Positions 14,386 through 23,498 of a DNA stretch of 29,989 bases are shown here, piece by piece. Positions within the stretch are counted from its first letter, which is position 1, and each line of letters begins with the position of its first letter. The stretch is from Chrysochromulina tobinii (lineage: Eukaryota; Haptophyta; Prymnesiales; Chrysochromulinaceae). The DNA is taken from positions 1 to 29,989 of the forward strand of contig JWZX01002496.1 of the NCBI GenBank assembly GCA_001275005.1. The letters are read 5' to 3'. The translations under genes and the position numbers were made by a program. Under the pieces are notes generated by a model. It had not been told where the DNA came from. It made no database searches and saw nothing but the letters and a program-made list of their open reading frames with translations.

Positions 14386-15577
14386 CCGGTTTTTTGCCTT
14401 CAGTTGGTGTACTGCCTCGGGCTGCGGGCTAAAGCTTTGAGTCGCAGGGTCACGCAGCGGGAGGTGGCGCGGCAGCGGCAAGAGAGGGAGAGAGAAGTGC
14501 GACAGTGGAGGCCACGTCTCTCGTCTGCGTGGACGGCGTTGCTGTGCTATACTCAGGACGCTGGTTCGCGCAAGGCACGAGTGCAGGGCAGCATATAGGG
14601 CAGCACACGCTCGCGTGGGCCGAAAACCACCTCCGATACCTCGCGTGCGGCCAAACGCTGCAACCACTCTGCACCCGTCTTTGTTCTCACGACCGCAATC
14701 ACCTGGTGTGGACCGACGGCGGCCACTCGAGCAGCGCTCCAACAGGGCCAGCCTTTGCAAGCACAAATCGCCTTCCAGCAAAAGAGGTGCGCATACGGCC
14801 TTCCAGCAGTGGCCGCATCTGCTGGCAGAGAGATGGTCCCGTCCGTTCAAGACCCAATCGCATATGGACTAGTGGGCGATCGTGTGGGTGAAATGAATGC
14901 TAATGAGTGTCATGAGTGCCGCTTTGGGCCTGAGCGAGCACACTCGTTCTGCGTACAAGAACATGATCGTCAACCGGCGATGGCATCTCGAAATAAGCTC
15001 GAAAGCCTCGGAGCCTGTGAGCTCGGTACTTCAAGCATCAAGGTGAACCTCACGGCACACATGAACCTCATGAACACGCGTGGAGATTGTGCGCGCACGC
15101 ATCGACGTCATCTTCGACGAGCTCGCTAGGCTGGAGCCGCCGCTGCCTGTAGCTGTGCCTGTGGCTGCAACGCACAATCAACAGCGCAAGTGCACGGCAG
15201 CATGGCTCTACGAGCATCCACAGGATGCACAGCTGTACTCCCTCGGCCCAACGTGCGCCCCAAGCAGCTGGTACCGCAAGATGGATCTTGGGGCGTCGGA
15301 CCACGCGCGTCGGCTCTCCCTTTGAGCATACTCCGCGCCTCGCCATTCGGATTCGGTTCATCAAAAACAAATACAGAGTCCACACGAATGATCGCGGTCG
15401 CGCACAGGCGCACACAAAAACCAGCCTCGTATCGTACATGTATCCTTCCTCTCGACAGTCGAGACTCCACGACACGTGCCAACGACTCTGCCCGCTCCTC
15501 GACGCATGCACGCATCTGTCCCTCGATGGTCGCACCGCGTCGCTGGCGCTCAAAACACATTGCCAACGTGCAAGCAC
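14386..15577. other. Long spacer with possible unassigned coding segments
   Basis: About 1.2 kb between two convergent genes. Most of it shows no convincing gene. Two short open segments look protein-like: 14897-15044 (reads MLMSVMSAALGLSEHTRSAY...) and 15071-15325 (reads VEIVRARIDVIFDELARLEP, then a Trp/Tyr/Cys-containing stretch with WLYEHPQDAQLYSLGPTC, stop at 15325). They are in the same frame, separated by three stops within about 30 bp. They may be exons, a decayed gene or chance. Confidence 0.3.
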
Positions 15578-16528
15578 TCACATGAAGAAAGGACCGCGCT
15601 CCGGCAGTGGGTTTAGAGCATCCCAGATCACGGAGGGCGAGATGTTGTCAAAACCGACTGCTTCGTGGCCGTAGTAGTGCTGCCACGAAAAGCGGAGCTT
15701 GAACTCGCCTTGCTTGAATGGGACGGCCCAGTTTGGACGACCGCTCCTCGTTTGCGACCTCGTGGCACAGTGAATTTCAAAGCTCGCCGACGTCATTAGC
15801 TCATTCGTGCCACCTCCTTGCCCATCTCGCGCGCCAGCGCAAAGCGTCTCACCGCCGCGAAGACTGTGGATAAGAGTGCCAGCTTTCTCGTCGTAAAAGC
15901 AGTCCCGTTTAGGATCGTTCTCGTCATACAAGAATTCGGGATCGTCGTTCGCAGTGCGAAAGACGCGCGCAACGGCGCCATCGGCCCGGCGTCGCGCGAA
16001 CACCGTGTGCATGCACGGCTCGAATCCAAACGCGATGCCCTCGATGTTCTCGAAGATGGCAGAGCCGTCGCCGTCGATGTCGTCCTCGACGACGCGAGCT
16101 TTGACGCTGATGCGACGTGGAGCGCCAAAGAAGTAGTCATCGTCGTCCGCGTTTCCATCGTCGTCCGCGCCAAGTCGGTTGCCTGTCAGGTCGCAAGCGC
16201 CAAGCTCTGCCATCAAGAAGCTTTCGTTACCCAACTCGATATAGAACTCGAAGGCGTTGTTGAGCTCGGTAGCGGTGTGTGGCACTCGTGAGTGCGGAAG
16301 CAGCATGAGGTGCCGGCTCTTCCAGCCCACGCCACAGAGGTCAAGCACTCCGCCGGACACCGCTTGTGTGATCTTGGTCGATGTCGCAAGCTGAGCCCAT
16401 AGCCGCTCGCTGATTGCCAGGGTTGCTTTGTGCCAGCGCTTCGACACGAAGCCGGCGCTCGCGACGCACTCCAGCGTAGACAGATGAAGAAGGATCATGG
16501 ACAGCACGTCATCCGAGAGCTCCTCCAT
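15578..16528 (-). CDS. F-box protein
   Basis: 316 aa from the ATG at 16528. Residues 1-47 are an F-box: MEELSDDVLSMILLHLSTLE, then SAGFVSKRWHKAT and ERLWAQL, the motif that docks on SKP1 in SCF ubiquitin ligases. The frame is open upstream to 17221, but that stretch lies over the divergent neighbour and looks non-coding, and the F-box begins exactly at this methionine. The remaining 260 residues are mixed beta-type sequence (FEFYIELGNESFLMAEL, RRISVKARVVEDD, FKLRFSWQHYYGHEAVGF) with an acidic insert (DDDGNADDDDYFF). No LRR, kelch or WD repeats are seen. The pattern recalls F-box proteins of algae and stramenopiles whose C-terminus is uncharacterised. Target substrates are unknown. Confidence 0.87.
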   Translation of the reverse strand: MEELSDDVLSMILLHLSTLECVASAGFVSKRWHKATLAISERLWAQLATSTKITQAVSGGVLDLCGVGWKSRHLMLLPHSRVPHTATELNNAFEFYIELGNESFLMAELGACDLTGNRLGADDDGNADDDDYFFGAPRRISVKARVVEDDIDGDGSAIFENIEGIAFGFEPCMHTVFARRRADGAVARVFRTANDDPEFLYDENDPKRDCFYDEKAGTLIHSLRGGETLCAGARDGQGGGTNELMTSASFEIHCATRSQTRSGRPNWAVPFKQGEFKLRFSWQHYYGHEAVGFDNISPSVIWDALNPLPERGPFFM

Positions 16529-16744
16529 GGTGTCGTGTTTTTCCCGCGGTACCACACAGGTCGAGAGGGTGCGGATGACTCTCAAGAGACCCAACTGATT
16601 TCGAAGACGGATGAGAAATGCATGCAGGACCGTCACATAGCGTTTTGGTCTGATGCCCAAATATAGCGCCGTACCGGTTACTGAACCGGATGTACCGGTA
16701 GCGTGGTGCTGAGCAACTTGTCTATGAGGAATTGACACTGCGGA
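16529..16744. promoter_or_regulatory. Divergent promoter spacer between the F-box gene and the duplicated-domain gene
   Basis: 216 bp between head-to-head starts. It contains the palindrome TGCATGCA at 16619-16626 and three ACCGGT/ACCGG-type words at 16672-16700. No TATA box is clear. Confidence 0.4.
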
Positions 16745-19112
16745 ATGGCAACTTGCTCGTGCATCACCGCCTCCGACGGTCCGCCAGATGTGCGAGCAGC
16801 CAACGCACTCTGCCCACATCGGCCGCCACCCAAGGTGGCCGTGTGCATAGTCGGCGGCGCGCGCACCTTCGCGCGCGAACAGGCGTGGCGCAGCCTGAAG
16901 CGGCACCTCATTGAGAGCTACGGTGGCCGAGGGCTGAGCGGCTCCACACCCGACGTCTTCTTTCATCTCAAACTGGTGGACGACGACCCTAAGTCTCAAA
17001 AGGAATGGCGTTTCGATCCATTGCACCAGGCCGCGGCCGACGTCTGCAGTGCGGCATGTGCCTTCCATCCGGCGGGCGTTGCTCTGCTCGCCAATGGCTC
17101 CCATGAGGGCCCGTCCCACCCTGCTGCGATCGCCCGCGGCTGCTTTCGCTCGGGCTTCTTCTCGCACCGCGAGCACACGATGCGCGCCGTCTCGCAGTGG
17201 AGCGGCTTCGCGGCGTGCCACGCGAGCCTCGCGGCGCGCGAGGCGCGCGCATCAGACCGATATGATGTGGTGCTCCTTACGCGACCCGACACGGTCTGGT
17301 ATGCAGGCGTGCCGCCGCACTGCGCGCTGCCGCTGTGGAGCGCTGAGGGCCGGCCGGTGACGATCACGCACCGCGGGCCCTCGCATTGGAACTCCACCCT
17401 TGAATGGCTCCTGCTAATGCCACGCGCGCATGCCGAGAGCGTGCTCACGACGGCGGCTGTCTTCGACACGTGTCGCCCAGCTGAGAGCTGCTGTGAGCTG
17501 TCGCGCTCAGAAGACTTGCTCGAATACGCCCTGGCGCGCGCGGGCTCGCACCGGCAGCACCCCTTTGGCGTCGATATCTTACGGCACGAGCGCCATGCCA
17601 AGATGCGGAACGCGGGCTGCATGCAATTTGGTGCGATGGGCTTTGACTCCGCCGCGCAGTGCCGCGCTACCATGTACGGCGGCGATGTGCCCGCGTCCAA
17701 TGTGGCCGCCAACGGCGCGGCGGCGAGGGCACCGACGCGTGTGGCGAGGTTGGGCGGGGCTGCGTGGCGCGAGCCGCCGCGTTCGGTGCACCATCGGCAC
17801 GGCAGCGTCCACGGCAGCGCCCACGGCATCCCCACAGCTCAGTACGGGCCGTCGTCCACGCACGCGCACAGGCGTCAGGCGCTCGAGCAGCCCAGCTTGC
17901 CCTCACCCGCATCGGCGCTGGTCACCCGCAAGCCATCCGACGAGGCGCCATCGTGGGCGCTTCCGGCCGAAGGCGAGTGGCATCGCCTCTTTTCCGCCCA
18001 TGAGGACTCACCGGCGAAAGCGAGAAGACGAATGAAGAGCTCACAGCTGCCGCCGATGGGCGAATGTGCACTTGACGCGCCCGCGCCCGCTGTGGCCACC
18101 TTCCTCGCAGGGCCGGTGCGTTCCCTGTTACAGCCGTCTGTGCATGTGAGCATTGCCGATCATTTTTGGGGTGCTTTTGGGGGCGCCGAGCGCGTGCTCT
18201 TTGCGAGGCTGTACGATGTCCACGCTCTCGATGGGGCAGGGAGGCGACGGCTGCTCTGCGTGCTGCGCTACTTAGCTAGTAGCGGCGGCGGCGGCAGCGG
18301 CGGCAGCGGCGGCAGCGGCGGCAGCGGCGGCAGCAGAGGCAGCGACGGGAGCCCCGCCTTTGATGTAGGAGGGCACTGGCGGTACAGCGAGTGGAGTGCA
18401 CCGCTTGCAGCGGGCAGCGCGATGCCTGGCGCCGCCGGCCTCGCGGGCTGCCGCTTCGCCCCCGGCACACAGCTCGCCGATTTCGGCTACATGGTGCAGT
18501 CTCTCGCACGGCAGCTGGCGACGCTGCGAGAGTGCTTTACTCGTCTCGAGGCGTTCGAGTCGACGCACCAGCTGCGTTTCGGCTTCATCCTACGCACGCG
18601 CACTGACACGGCGTTCGTACGGCCGGCGCGCCCGCACTGCGTCGTCGAGGCGTCGACTGTGCTCCACGCCCGGGCCTTCAAGAAGACGGACGACCGCGGG
18701 CGGAGCGTGCACCACATGTTCGCCGACCATGCAGCCATCGTGCCACGTGCTCACGCGGCCGCCTTTTTCGTGGGGCTTGGCGCGCGGCTCGCCGCGTGCG
18801 CTCGCGCTGGCGAGCAGCTGCCGCCGAGTCACTCGGAGCCCGAGAGCTTCCTCCATCATACGCTCGTCGAACTTGGTGTGGGATCGGCTTCCGCAGAGTG
18901 GCTCATGCCCCACGTGGTCGGCGACGCGCGGCACGCGCGCGAGTGGTGTGAACGCTACTTCAAGGCCGGGGCCACCGAGATGGGCAGCGTGGACGGCGCG
19001 CAGGACGGCGCGCTCAAGCGCCGAGCCGAGCGCTGCGCCATGGCGCTGCTAAGCGAGACAGAGTGGGCGGTCGGTCCACTGGCGGATCTGCGACTGGCCG
19101 ATGGCGCGCCGT

Positions 19113-19157
<45 letters not shown>

Positions 19158-19420
19158 GCAGCGGCGGCGGCGGCGGCAGCAGCAGCAGCAGCGGCGGCGC
19201 CGGAGGCGGAGGCGGCGGAAGCGGCGGAGGCGGCGGCGGCGGCGGCGGCGGTGGCGGCGGCAGCAGCAGAGGCAGCAGAGGCAGCAGCGGCGGTGGCAGC
19301 GGCGGCGGCAGCGGCGGCGGGGGCGGCGGCGGCGGCAGCAGTGGCGGGGGCACCAGCGCGTGTGTGCGAGGCTCCGCCTGCTGCTCGAGGCATCCGCGAA
19401 TCCGCTCCTGCCACGAGTGA
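16745..19420 (+). CDS. Protein with two tandem glycosyltransferase-like (DUF7796-type) domains and Ser/Gly simple-sequence tail
   Basis: 891 aa. Domain 1 starts KVAVCIVGGARTF (about residues 30-42), then PDVFFHLKLVDDD (69-81) and DVVLLTRPDTVWYAG (about 173-187). Domain 2 (about 445-760) repeats the plan: VATFLAGPVRSLL, VLFARLYD and FGFILRTRTDTAFV (about 611-624), then FADHAAIVPRAHAAAFF. A Gly-rich start strand with a later R-x-R/P-D motif is known from uncharacterised eukaryotic glycosyltransferase-like proteins. The DUF7796 name is from memory and tentative. Domain 2 is interrupted by a (Gly-Gly-Ser)n insert coded at 18283-18342. The C-terminus (about 788-873) is poly-Ser then poly-Gly/Ser, ending CVRGSACCSRHPRIRSCHE. 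No signal peptide or membrane segment is seen. The activity of both domains is inferred. Confidence 0.75.
18283..18342. repeat. GGC/AGC triplet repeat coding (Gly-Gly-Ser)n
   Basis: About six units of GGCGGCAGC in frame within the second domain of the 16745-19420 gene. It looks like a flexible-loop insertion that expanded by slippage. Confidence 0.9.
19112..19351. repeat. Long AGC then GGC triplet microsatellite in a coding 3' end
   Basis: About 240 bp of AGC repeats changing into GGC/AGC mixtures. In the gene frame it codes Ser then Gly/Ser. The other two forward frames are also open across it (Gln/Arg and Ala), as are reverse frames, which is why long spurious open frames appear here. Length is likely to vary between individuals. 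Confidence 0.93.
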
Positions 19421-19559
19421 ACGCGGTTGGCCCATGTATATTAGTATATTATGTATGAATGTATCGTATCGATTATAGATAATTTAGTGCGTGGATGCGC
19501 GCCGGAAAGGACGCGACACGTCAACTCTTGCAAATAGTCCGGTCGTCAAATCTCGCCCG
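19421..19559. other. Convergent 3' spacer
   Basis: 139 bp between two stop codons, with an AT-rich core at 19436-19486 (ATATTAGTATATTATG). Probably polyadenylation regions of both genes. No gene. Confidence 0.4.
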
Positions 19560-20951
19560 TTATTTCCGATGCGCACCGTTCTCGTCCAGCTCTTGGCATC
19601 CTTCCTCCCCGTCCCCGGGAGAGTGCCCCAAACGCTGGCGCTGATTGCGCCCTCCCATCTCGGCGTTGACCTCGGCGCTGACCTCGGCCTCTTCACATTC
19701 ACGCTCGACGCCTTCCCTCGCTCGATCTCGCCACGTGGGGGATGAAGGCGAGCGCTTGCGAGCTCGCCTGGCTTCGGCGTCGTGCACACGCTCGTCGTCC
19801 TCCTCGTCCTCGGAGCGCTCGCTCGCCGACGAGCTCGAGTACGACGAGGAGGACGAGGAGGAGGAGGAGCTCCCTTGCTCGGTTTCGTCCAATGGCACGA
19901 GCGAACGCTCGTAAAGGTCGGGTGCATGGGCGCGCAGTTGCTCTTGGAACTTGGCCCCCATCCTGGGACGCGAGACGCGGGTCTTGGCCCAGACGGCATC
20001 AAAATTCGAGCGCGAGCAAAAGTTCTGCGTCACGGCGAGCGCCGCGTCCAAGTTTAGCACGACATGCCACCAGCCTCCCGGGACGAACATCGTCTCCCCC
20101 GGCCGTTGAATGACTGTGAGCGGCCGCAGGTGTGGATCCACGGAGTCCAGCAGCATCGGGTACACGTGCGCCCACCAAGCGATCGCCTCGCGCCCGCCCT
20201 CGTGCCGCGGCGGCTGCAGCGCCTCCTTGGGCGCGCCCGGCGGGAAGCACGCCCAACACTTGTGCCCTGCGAGTAGCGCGTTCCATGCAGACGTGCCCAG
20301 CGGGTCGATGTGAATGTACGAGCCGGAGCGCTCGGGTCCGAGCACGAGCCACCGGTACGGCGGCCGGCGCCGCTCCCCCACGAGCTTGAACAGGTCGTCG
20401 GTGAAGAAGCGCGGCAGCGCGTAGTCGCTGCGCAGCGCGCGTGTGCCCTCGCGCTCCGCAAACGACGAATCGAAGACGTAGAGCGGCGAGTCGTCCTTGG
20501 TCTCGAGCATGTAACGGACAAAATACTTGAGCTTCACGTAGACCGCGTAGCCGTCGTCGTCCTCGCCCACCTTGAAACGATCCTCTGCGTGCGTGCGCAG
20601 CAGCGCCTCGATGGTCCAACGCCCTTCGCTCACAGCCGGCCACGTGCTCATCAGGCTACACACGACGACCGGCTTGCTGCCGCGCTCGTACACGTTCGCA
20701 AACTCTTGCTCGCTCATCGAGGCAGCGTCGATGCGTGGGATCAGATCGGGTACCGTCTCACGCAAATGATCCACGAGGCCCGACGCCGCATAGTTTGCTT
20801 TGGTCCACGCCTCCGGCGAACGCCTCGGGTACTCCTTGGCTTTGGCGCGGGCAATGCGACGCTCGAATCTGCCTCGATCCTCGGCGAGCACCCCGCCGAG
20901 TGTAGCTCCGGCGGCCAGAAAATCAAAGGCGTAGTCGTCGCCGTCCGCCAT
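19560..20951 (-). CDS. JMJD6: JMJD6-type JmjC 2-oxoglutarate/Fe(II) oxygenase
   Basis: 463 aa from the ATG at 20951, chosen for its -3 A. An in-frame ATG at 21008 adds 19 residues. Similarity to animal JMJD6 is strong throughout: RFKVGEDDDGYAV, DDSPLYVFDSSF, RFFTDDLFKLVGERRRPPYR, YIHIDPLGTSAWNALLAGHK, RPGETMFVPGGWWHVVLNLD and AVTQNFCSRSNF. Fe(II) ligands are H214, D216 and H296, and K231 is the expected 2-oxoglutarate contact. The family hydroxylates lysines of splicing-related proteins in the nucleus; arginine demethylation has been claimed and disputed. After the catalytic domain comes poly-Ser (residues about 361-375), then an acidic stretch and RRARKRSPSSP, the same order (poly-Ser, acidic, basic) as in the animal protein. 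It is divergent from the plastid FabZ gene. Confidence 0.95.
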   Translation of the reverse strand: MADGDDYAFDFLAAGATLGGVLAEDRGRFERRIARAKAKEYPRRSPEAWTKANYAASGLVDHLRETVPDLIPRIDAASMSEQEFANVYERGSKPVVVCSLMSTWPAVSEGRWTIEALLRTHAEDRFKVGEDDDGYAVYVKLKYFVRYMLETKDDSPLYVFDSSFAEREGTRALRSDYALPRFFTDDLFKLVGERRRPPYRWLVLGPERSGSYIHIDPLGTSAWNALLAGHKCWACFPPGAPKEALQPPRHEGGREAIAWWAHVYPMLLDSVDPHLRPLTVIQRPGETMFVPGGWWHVVLNLDAALAVTQNFCSRSNFDAVWAKTRVSRPRMGAKFQEQLRAHAPDLYERSLVPLDETEQGSSSSSSSSSSYSSSSASERSEDEEDDERVHDAEARRARKRSPSSPTWRDRAREGVERECEEAEVSAEVNAEMGGRNQRQRLGHSPGDGEEGCQELDENGAHRK

Positions 20952-21172
20952 AGTCTCAGGTCGGCGTGCGTCGGGCCTTTCGCAACCTCGTCTTCGCGTG
21001 TTCCCCATGTGCCAAAAGTCTCATCAAATTGACAAGCTTTCTGTACGCGTAGGATTGCGAGTATCAGGAGAGACGCTGGTTTTTCATGAGGAACTTCATT
21101 CGTTGTGAACGCATTTTGTGCTCGCATCTGGTCGATCCTCCCGCGCACCTCGCCCCAGACGATCCGACCAGA
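20952..21172. promoter_or_regulatory. Divergent promoter spacer between JMJD6 and FabZ
   Basis: 221 bp between the two preferred starts. It must carry both promoters. Alternative ATGs at 21008 (JMJD6) and 21086 (FabZ) fall inside it and are disfavoured by weak start context. Confidence 0.4.
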
Positions 21173-21805
21173 ATGCGCTTCCTACCAATCGTACTGCTCG
21201 CGGCCACAACCGAGGCCTTCCACGTCCATGCGCCGTCGCGCGTCGGTGCCCGCTCGCTGCCGCTGCATATGGAGGCCGCCGTCGAGGCGCCCGAGGCGCC
21301 CGCGGAGGTCTGGAATGGCGCCGAGGCCTGGTCGGCAAAAATTGCCGAGCCGGCGGCCGTCTTTGACATCCTCGCGATCAAGAACGTGCTGCCGCACCGC
21401 TACCCCTTCCTCCTCGTCGACAAGATCATTGAGTTCATCCCCGGCAAGAAGGCGGTCGGCATCAAGAAGGTGACTGCGAACGAGGAGTTCTTCAATGGCC
21501 ACTTCCCGCTCCGGCCGATCATGCCGGGCGTGCTGCAGGTGGAGGCTATGGCGCAGGTGGGCGGCATGATCGCGCTGCAGCAGCCGGTCACCGACGGCAA
21601 GGGCGACTTCTTCTTCGCCGGCGTGAACGACGTCAAGTGGCGCCGGCCGGTCGTGCCCGGTGACACGCTCGTCATGGAGATGGAGATGACGGCCTTCAAG
21701 CCGCGCTTCGGCCTGGTGAAGATGAAGGGCGTGTGCTACGTCGATGGCCAGAAGGTGGTTGAGGGTGACTTCCAGTTCGCAATGGTGAAGGCCAAGGCGG
21801 AGTAA
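21173..21805 (+). CDS. fabZ: Plastid (3R)-hydroxyacyl-ACP dehydratase FabZ
   Basis: 210 aa from the ATG at 21173 (A at -3). It begins [30 protein letters not shown], a signal peptide with phenylalanine at the presumed cleavage point and then a basic transit segment, so the protein should enter a red secondary plastid. An earlier in-frame ATG (21086) would put 29 residues before the signal. The mature part is a hotdog-fold Fab[21 protein letters not shown] with catalytic H75, [21 protein letters not shown] with catalytic E124, then [19 protein letters not shown]. It removes water from 3-hydroxyacyl-ACP in type II plastid fatty-acid synthesis. The codon pattern is strongly biased to G/C at third positions, suggesting high expression. 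The next gene follows in the same direction after 181 bp. Confidence 0.96.
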   Translation: MRFLPIVLLAATTEAFHVHAPSRVGARSLPLHMEAAVEAPEAPAEVWNGAEAWSAKIAEPAAVFDILAIKNVLPHRYPFLLVDKIIEFIPGKKAVGIKKVTANEEFFNGHFPLRPIMPGVLQVEAMAQVGGMIALQQPVTDGKGDFFFAGVNDVKWRRPVVPGDTLVMEMEMTAFKPRFGLVKMKGVCYVDGQKVVEGDFQFAMVKAKAE

Positions 21806-21986
21806 AGGAACGCTCTCTGCTCTTTTTGCTGCGGCCCTCAAGAGCGTGAGGGCGTCAAACGAGGAATGTATCCCTGGCAGTAGTTTCCGCCGCGGTCGGA
21901 ATGTATTGTATTGGAATGCCGACTGGTTGCCCACTTTCTGTTTTTCTCCCTTTGGATACTCAAGGATTCCCCCTGTGAACAGAGAG

Positions 21987-23498
21987 ATGCTTCGGATGAG
22001 CCTCGTCACGCTCTTCCTCTTCCAGGTCGCTGCTTTCGCGAGCACTTATCGATGTACAATCAGCAAGCACAGCTTTACGCGCATGCGCGTTCTCACCATG
22101 ACCGCGCCCGTCGGCGACCTGTTCGCCGGCCAGGACGAGGAACGTAATGCACAGCTGCAGCTGCTCCGGCGAAGCTTCCTGGCGCCGACTGAGCAGGTGC
22201 AAGCGCCCCCGCCGACTGCTGCGCGAAGCATCGGGCTTTACCATGACCTCCCGAGCACGCGCTGGAGCTTTGAAATCCTGCCACACCACCGGAAGGTCCT
22301 CAACGTCTTTCAACCGCAGTACACACTCATGTTCGAGAAGCTGCTTGCAACCCCGGAGCCGTGGCTTTACGCCCACGTCCTTCTGCCCGGCGGTGTGGAG
22401 AATCTGGCCAACCCAGAGTACGAGCTGCGACCCGGGACCAAGGCACCACTGCACGGCACGCTCATGCAAATAGTCGCGGTCAAGCGGGAGGTCGACTCGC
22501 GCCTAACGCTTCTCGTGCAAGGGCTCGCCAGAGGCTACGTGACCCGTTCAACGCAGGCGCTGCCGTACGCTCGCATGGACTTTGTCATCCTCCCCGACGA
22601 TGAGCAGCTTGTGGCGCACGCCCGGCGCGTCTCGCACGCCTTGGGGGCGCAGAGCTCGCGCGCGCTCCGGAGGCGTCTGCTCTGTGCGGCGTCGGCTGCG
22701 GAGGAGGTCCACTGGCGCGCGTACGAGCACGCCAACACGACGCTTCAGCTGAGCCTATGCCAAGTGGAGACGGCTCTCGCCGAGCCGACGGCCCGCAACG
22801 AGCGAGCGGCTATAGATGCGAGCTTAGTGAGCACGATGCCAGACCAGCAGCAGGAGCTGCGGCGGCAACGGCGGCAGCGGCAGCAGCAAAAGAGGGAGTA
22901 CGACGCTGTTGGTGCGGCAGAGGCCGCAGATAAGGAGCCATGCAGCGAGGAGGAGGAGGAGGACGACCTCTTTGCGGACGCGCCGGCAGTGCTCGACGCG
23001 CTCGAGCGAGCGCTCGACACGGCGGCTGATCCGGCCGAGCCGGTCGAGGTGGAGGCAGAGTGGGCGTTGTCCGTGCTCGAGGTGCAGGTGTGGCTTGAGC
23101 TCGATCATCTGCTGAGGACGCTCGCGCGGCTGCGCGGTGCAGGCAACCAGGCACCCGTGCCCACGCAGCTGCTTGGGCTGCTGCCGCCACCGCCCGCGTC
23201 CGGCTGGCCTACGGACTTTGCCCTCTCGGGAATGAGCACGCAGCTGCGCGAGCGATTTGAGGGCGCACGCAGCGAGGGCGAGGGCGCCGCTTTTGGGAGT
23301 GCGTTCGACTTCGTACCCGTGGACTTGGCGCACTACCCGTCGCGACGGCGCGCGCAGCGGCTCAGCTGGGCCGTGTGGGCTGTCATCGGAGGCGAGGGGG
23401 TGAGGCTGCAGCCGCTGCTCGAGGTGCAGAGCACGAGCGACCGGCTGCGACTGGCACTCCGACGCATGCGCGATGTCAGGCAGAGCTTGGAAGCGTGA
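21987..23498 (+). CDS. Plastid-targeted LON (Lon N-terminal) domain protein
   Basis: 503 aa from the ATG at 21987. Open frame upstream to 21846 has no ATG. It begins MLRMSLVTLFLFQVAAF-ASTYRCTISKHSFTRMR: signal peptide, phenylalanine motif, basic transit peptide. Residues about 93-205 match the Lon substrate-binding (LON) domain: FEILPHHRKVLNVFQPQYTL, FEKLL, YAHVLLPGG, GTLMQIVAVKREVDSRLTLL, VQGLARGYV. No AAA+ ATPase or Ser-Lys protease domain follows, so it is not a Lon protease; it may be a substrate-binding or adaptor protein in the plastid. The C-terminal 250 residues are helical with a basic Gln/Arg-rich patch (RRQRRQRQQQKR) and an acidic patch (SEEEEEDDLF). I do not recognise that part. 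Confidence 0.85.
   Translation: MLRMSLVTLFLFQVAAFASTYRCTISKHSFTRMRVLTMTAPVGDLFAGQDEERNAQLQLLRRSFLAPTEQVQAPPPTAARSIGLYHDLPSTRWSFEILPHHRKVLNVFQPQYTLMFEKLLATPEPWLYAHVLLPGGVENLANPEYELRPGTKAPLHGTLMQIVAVKREVDSRLTLLVQGLARGYVTRSTQALPYARMDFVILPDDEQLVAHARRVSHALGAQSSRALRRRLLCAASAAEEVHWRAYEHANTTLQLSLCQVETALAEPTARNERAAIDASLVSTMPDQQQELRRQRRQRQQQKREYDAVGAAEAADKEPCSEEEEEDDLFADAPAVLDALERALDTAADPAEPVEVEAEWALSVLEVQVWLELDHLLRTLARLRGAGNQAPVPTQLLGLLPPPPASGWPTDFALSGMSTQLRERFEGARSEGEGAAFGSAFDFVPVDLAHYPSRRRAQRLSWAVWAVIGGEGVRLQPLLEVQSTSDRLRLALRRMRDVRQSLEA

Noticed and set aside
14158-14403. Intron at the perfect GTAAGT donor in the glycosyltransferase-like gene
   Set aside because: Read-through stays open for 75 codons and gives a family-like end (RRVLVPLV, GVHHMSD). 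The candidate exon after the acceptor at 14403 is basic and featureless.
15126-15581. Reverse-strand open frame of 151 codons beside the F-box gene
   Set aside because: No recognisable features, and it overlaps the more protein-like forward fragment at 15071-15325. Kept only as a possibility.
16529-17221. Upstream extension of the F-box reading frame
   Set aside because: The extra 231 codons are antisense to the first domain of the 16745 gene and cover the spacer. The F-box starts exactly at the methionine at 16528.
19063-19478. Poly-Gln and poly-Ala open frames
   Set aside because: Alternative frames of the AGC/GGC microsatellite, with no non-repetitive coding content.
21846-21986. N-terminal extension of the LON protein
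   Set aside because: The open frame upstream of 21987 begins at GTG with no ATG, and the signal peptide starts at 21987.
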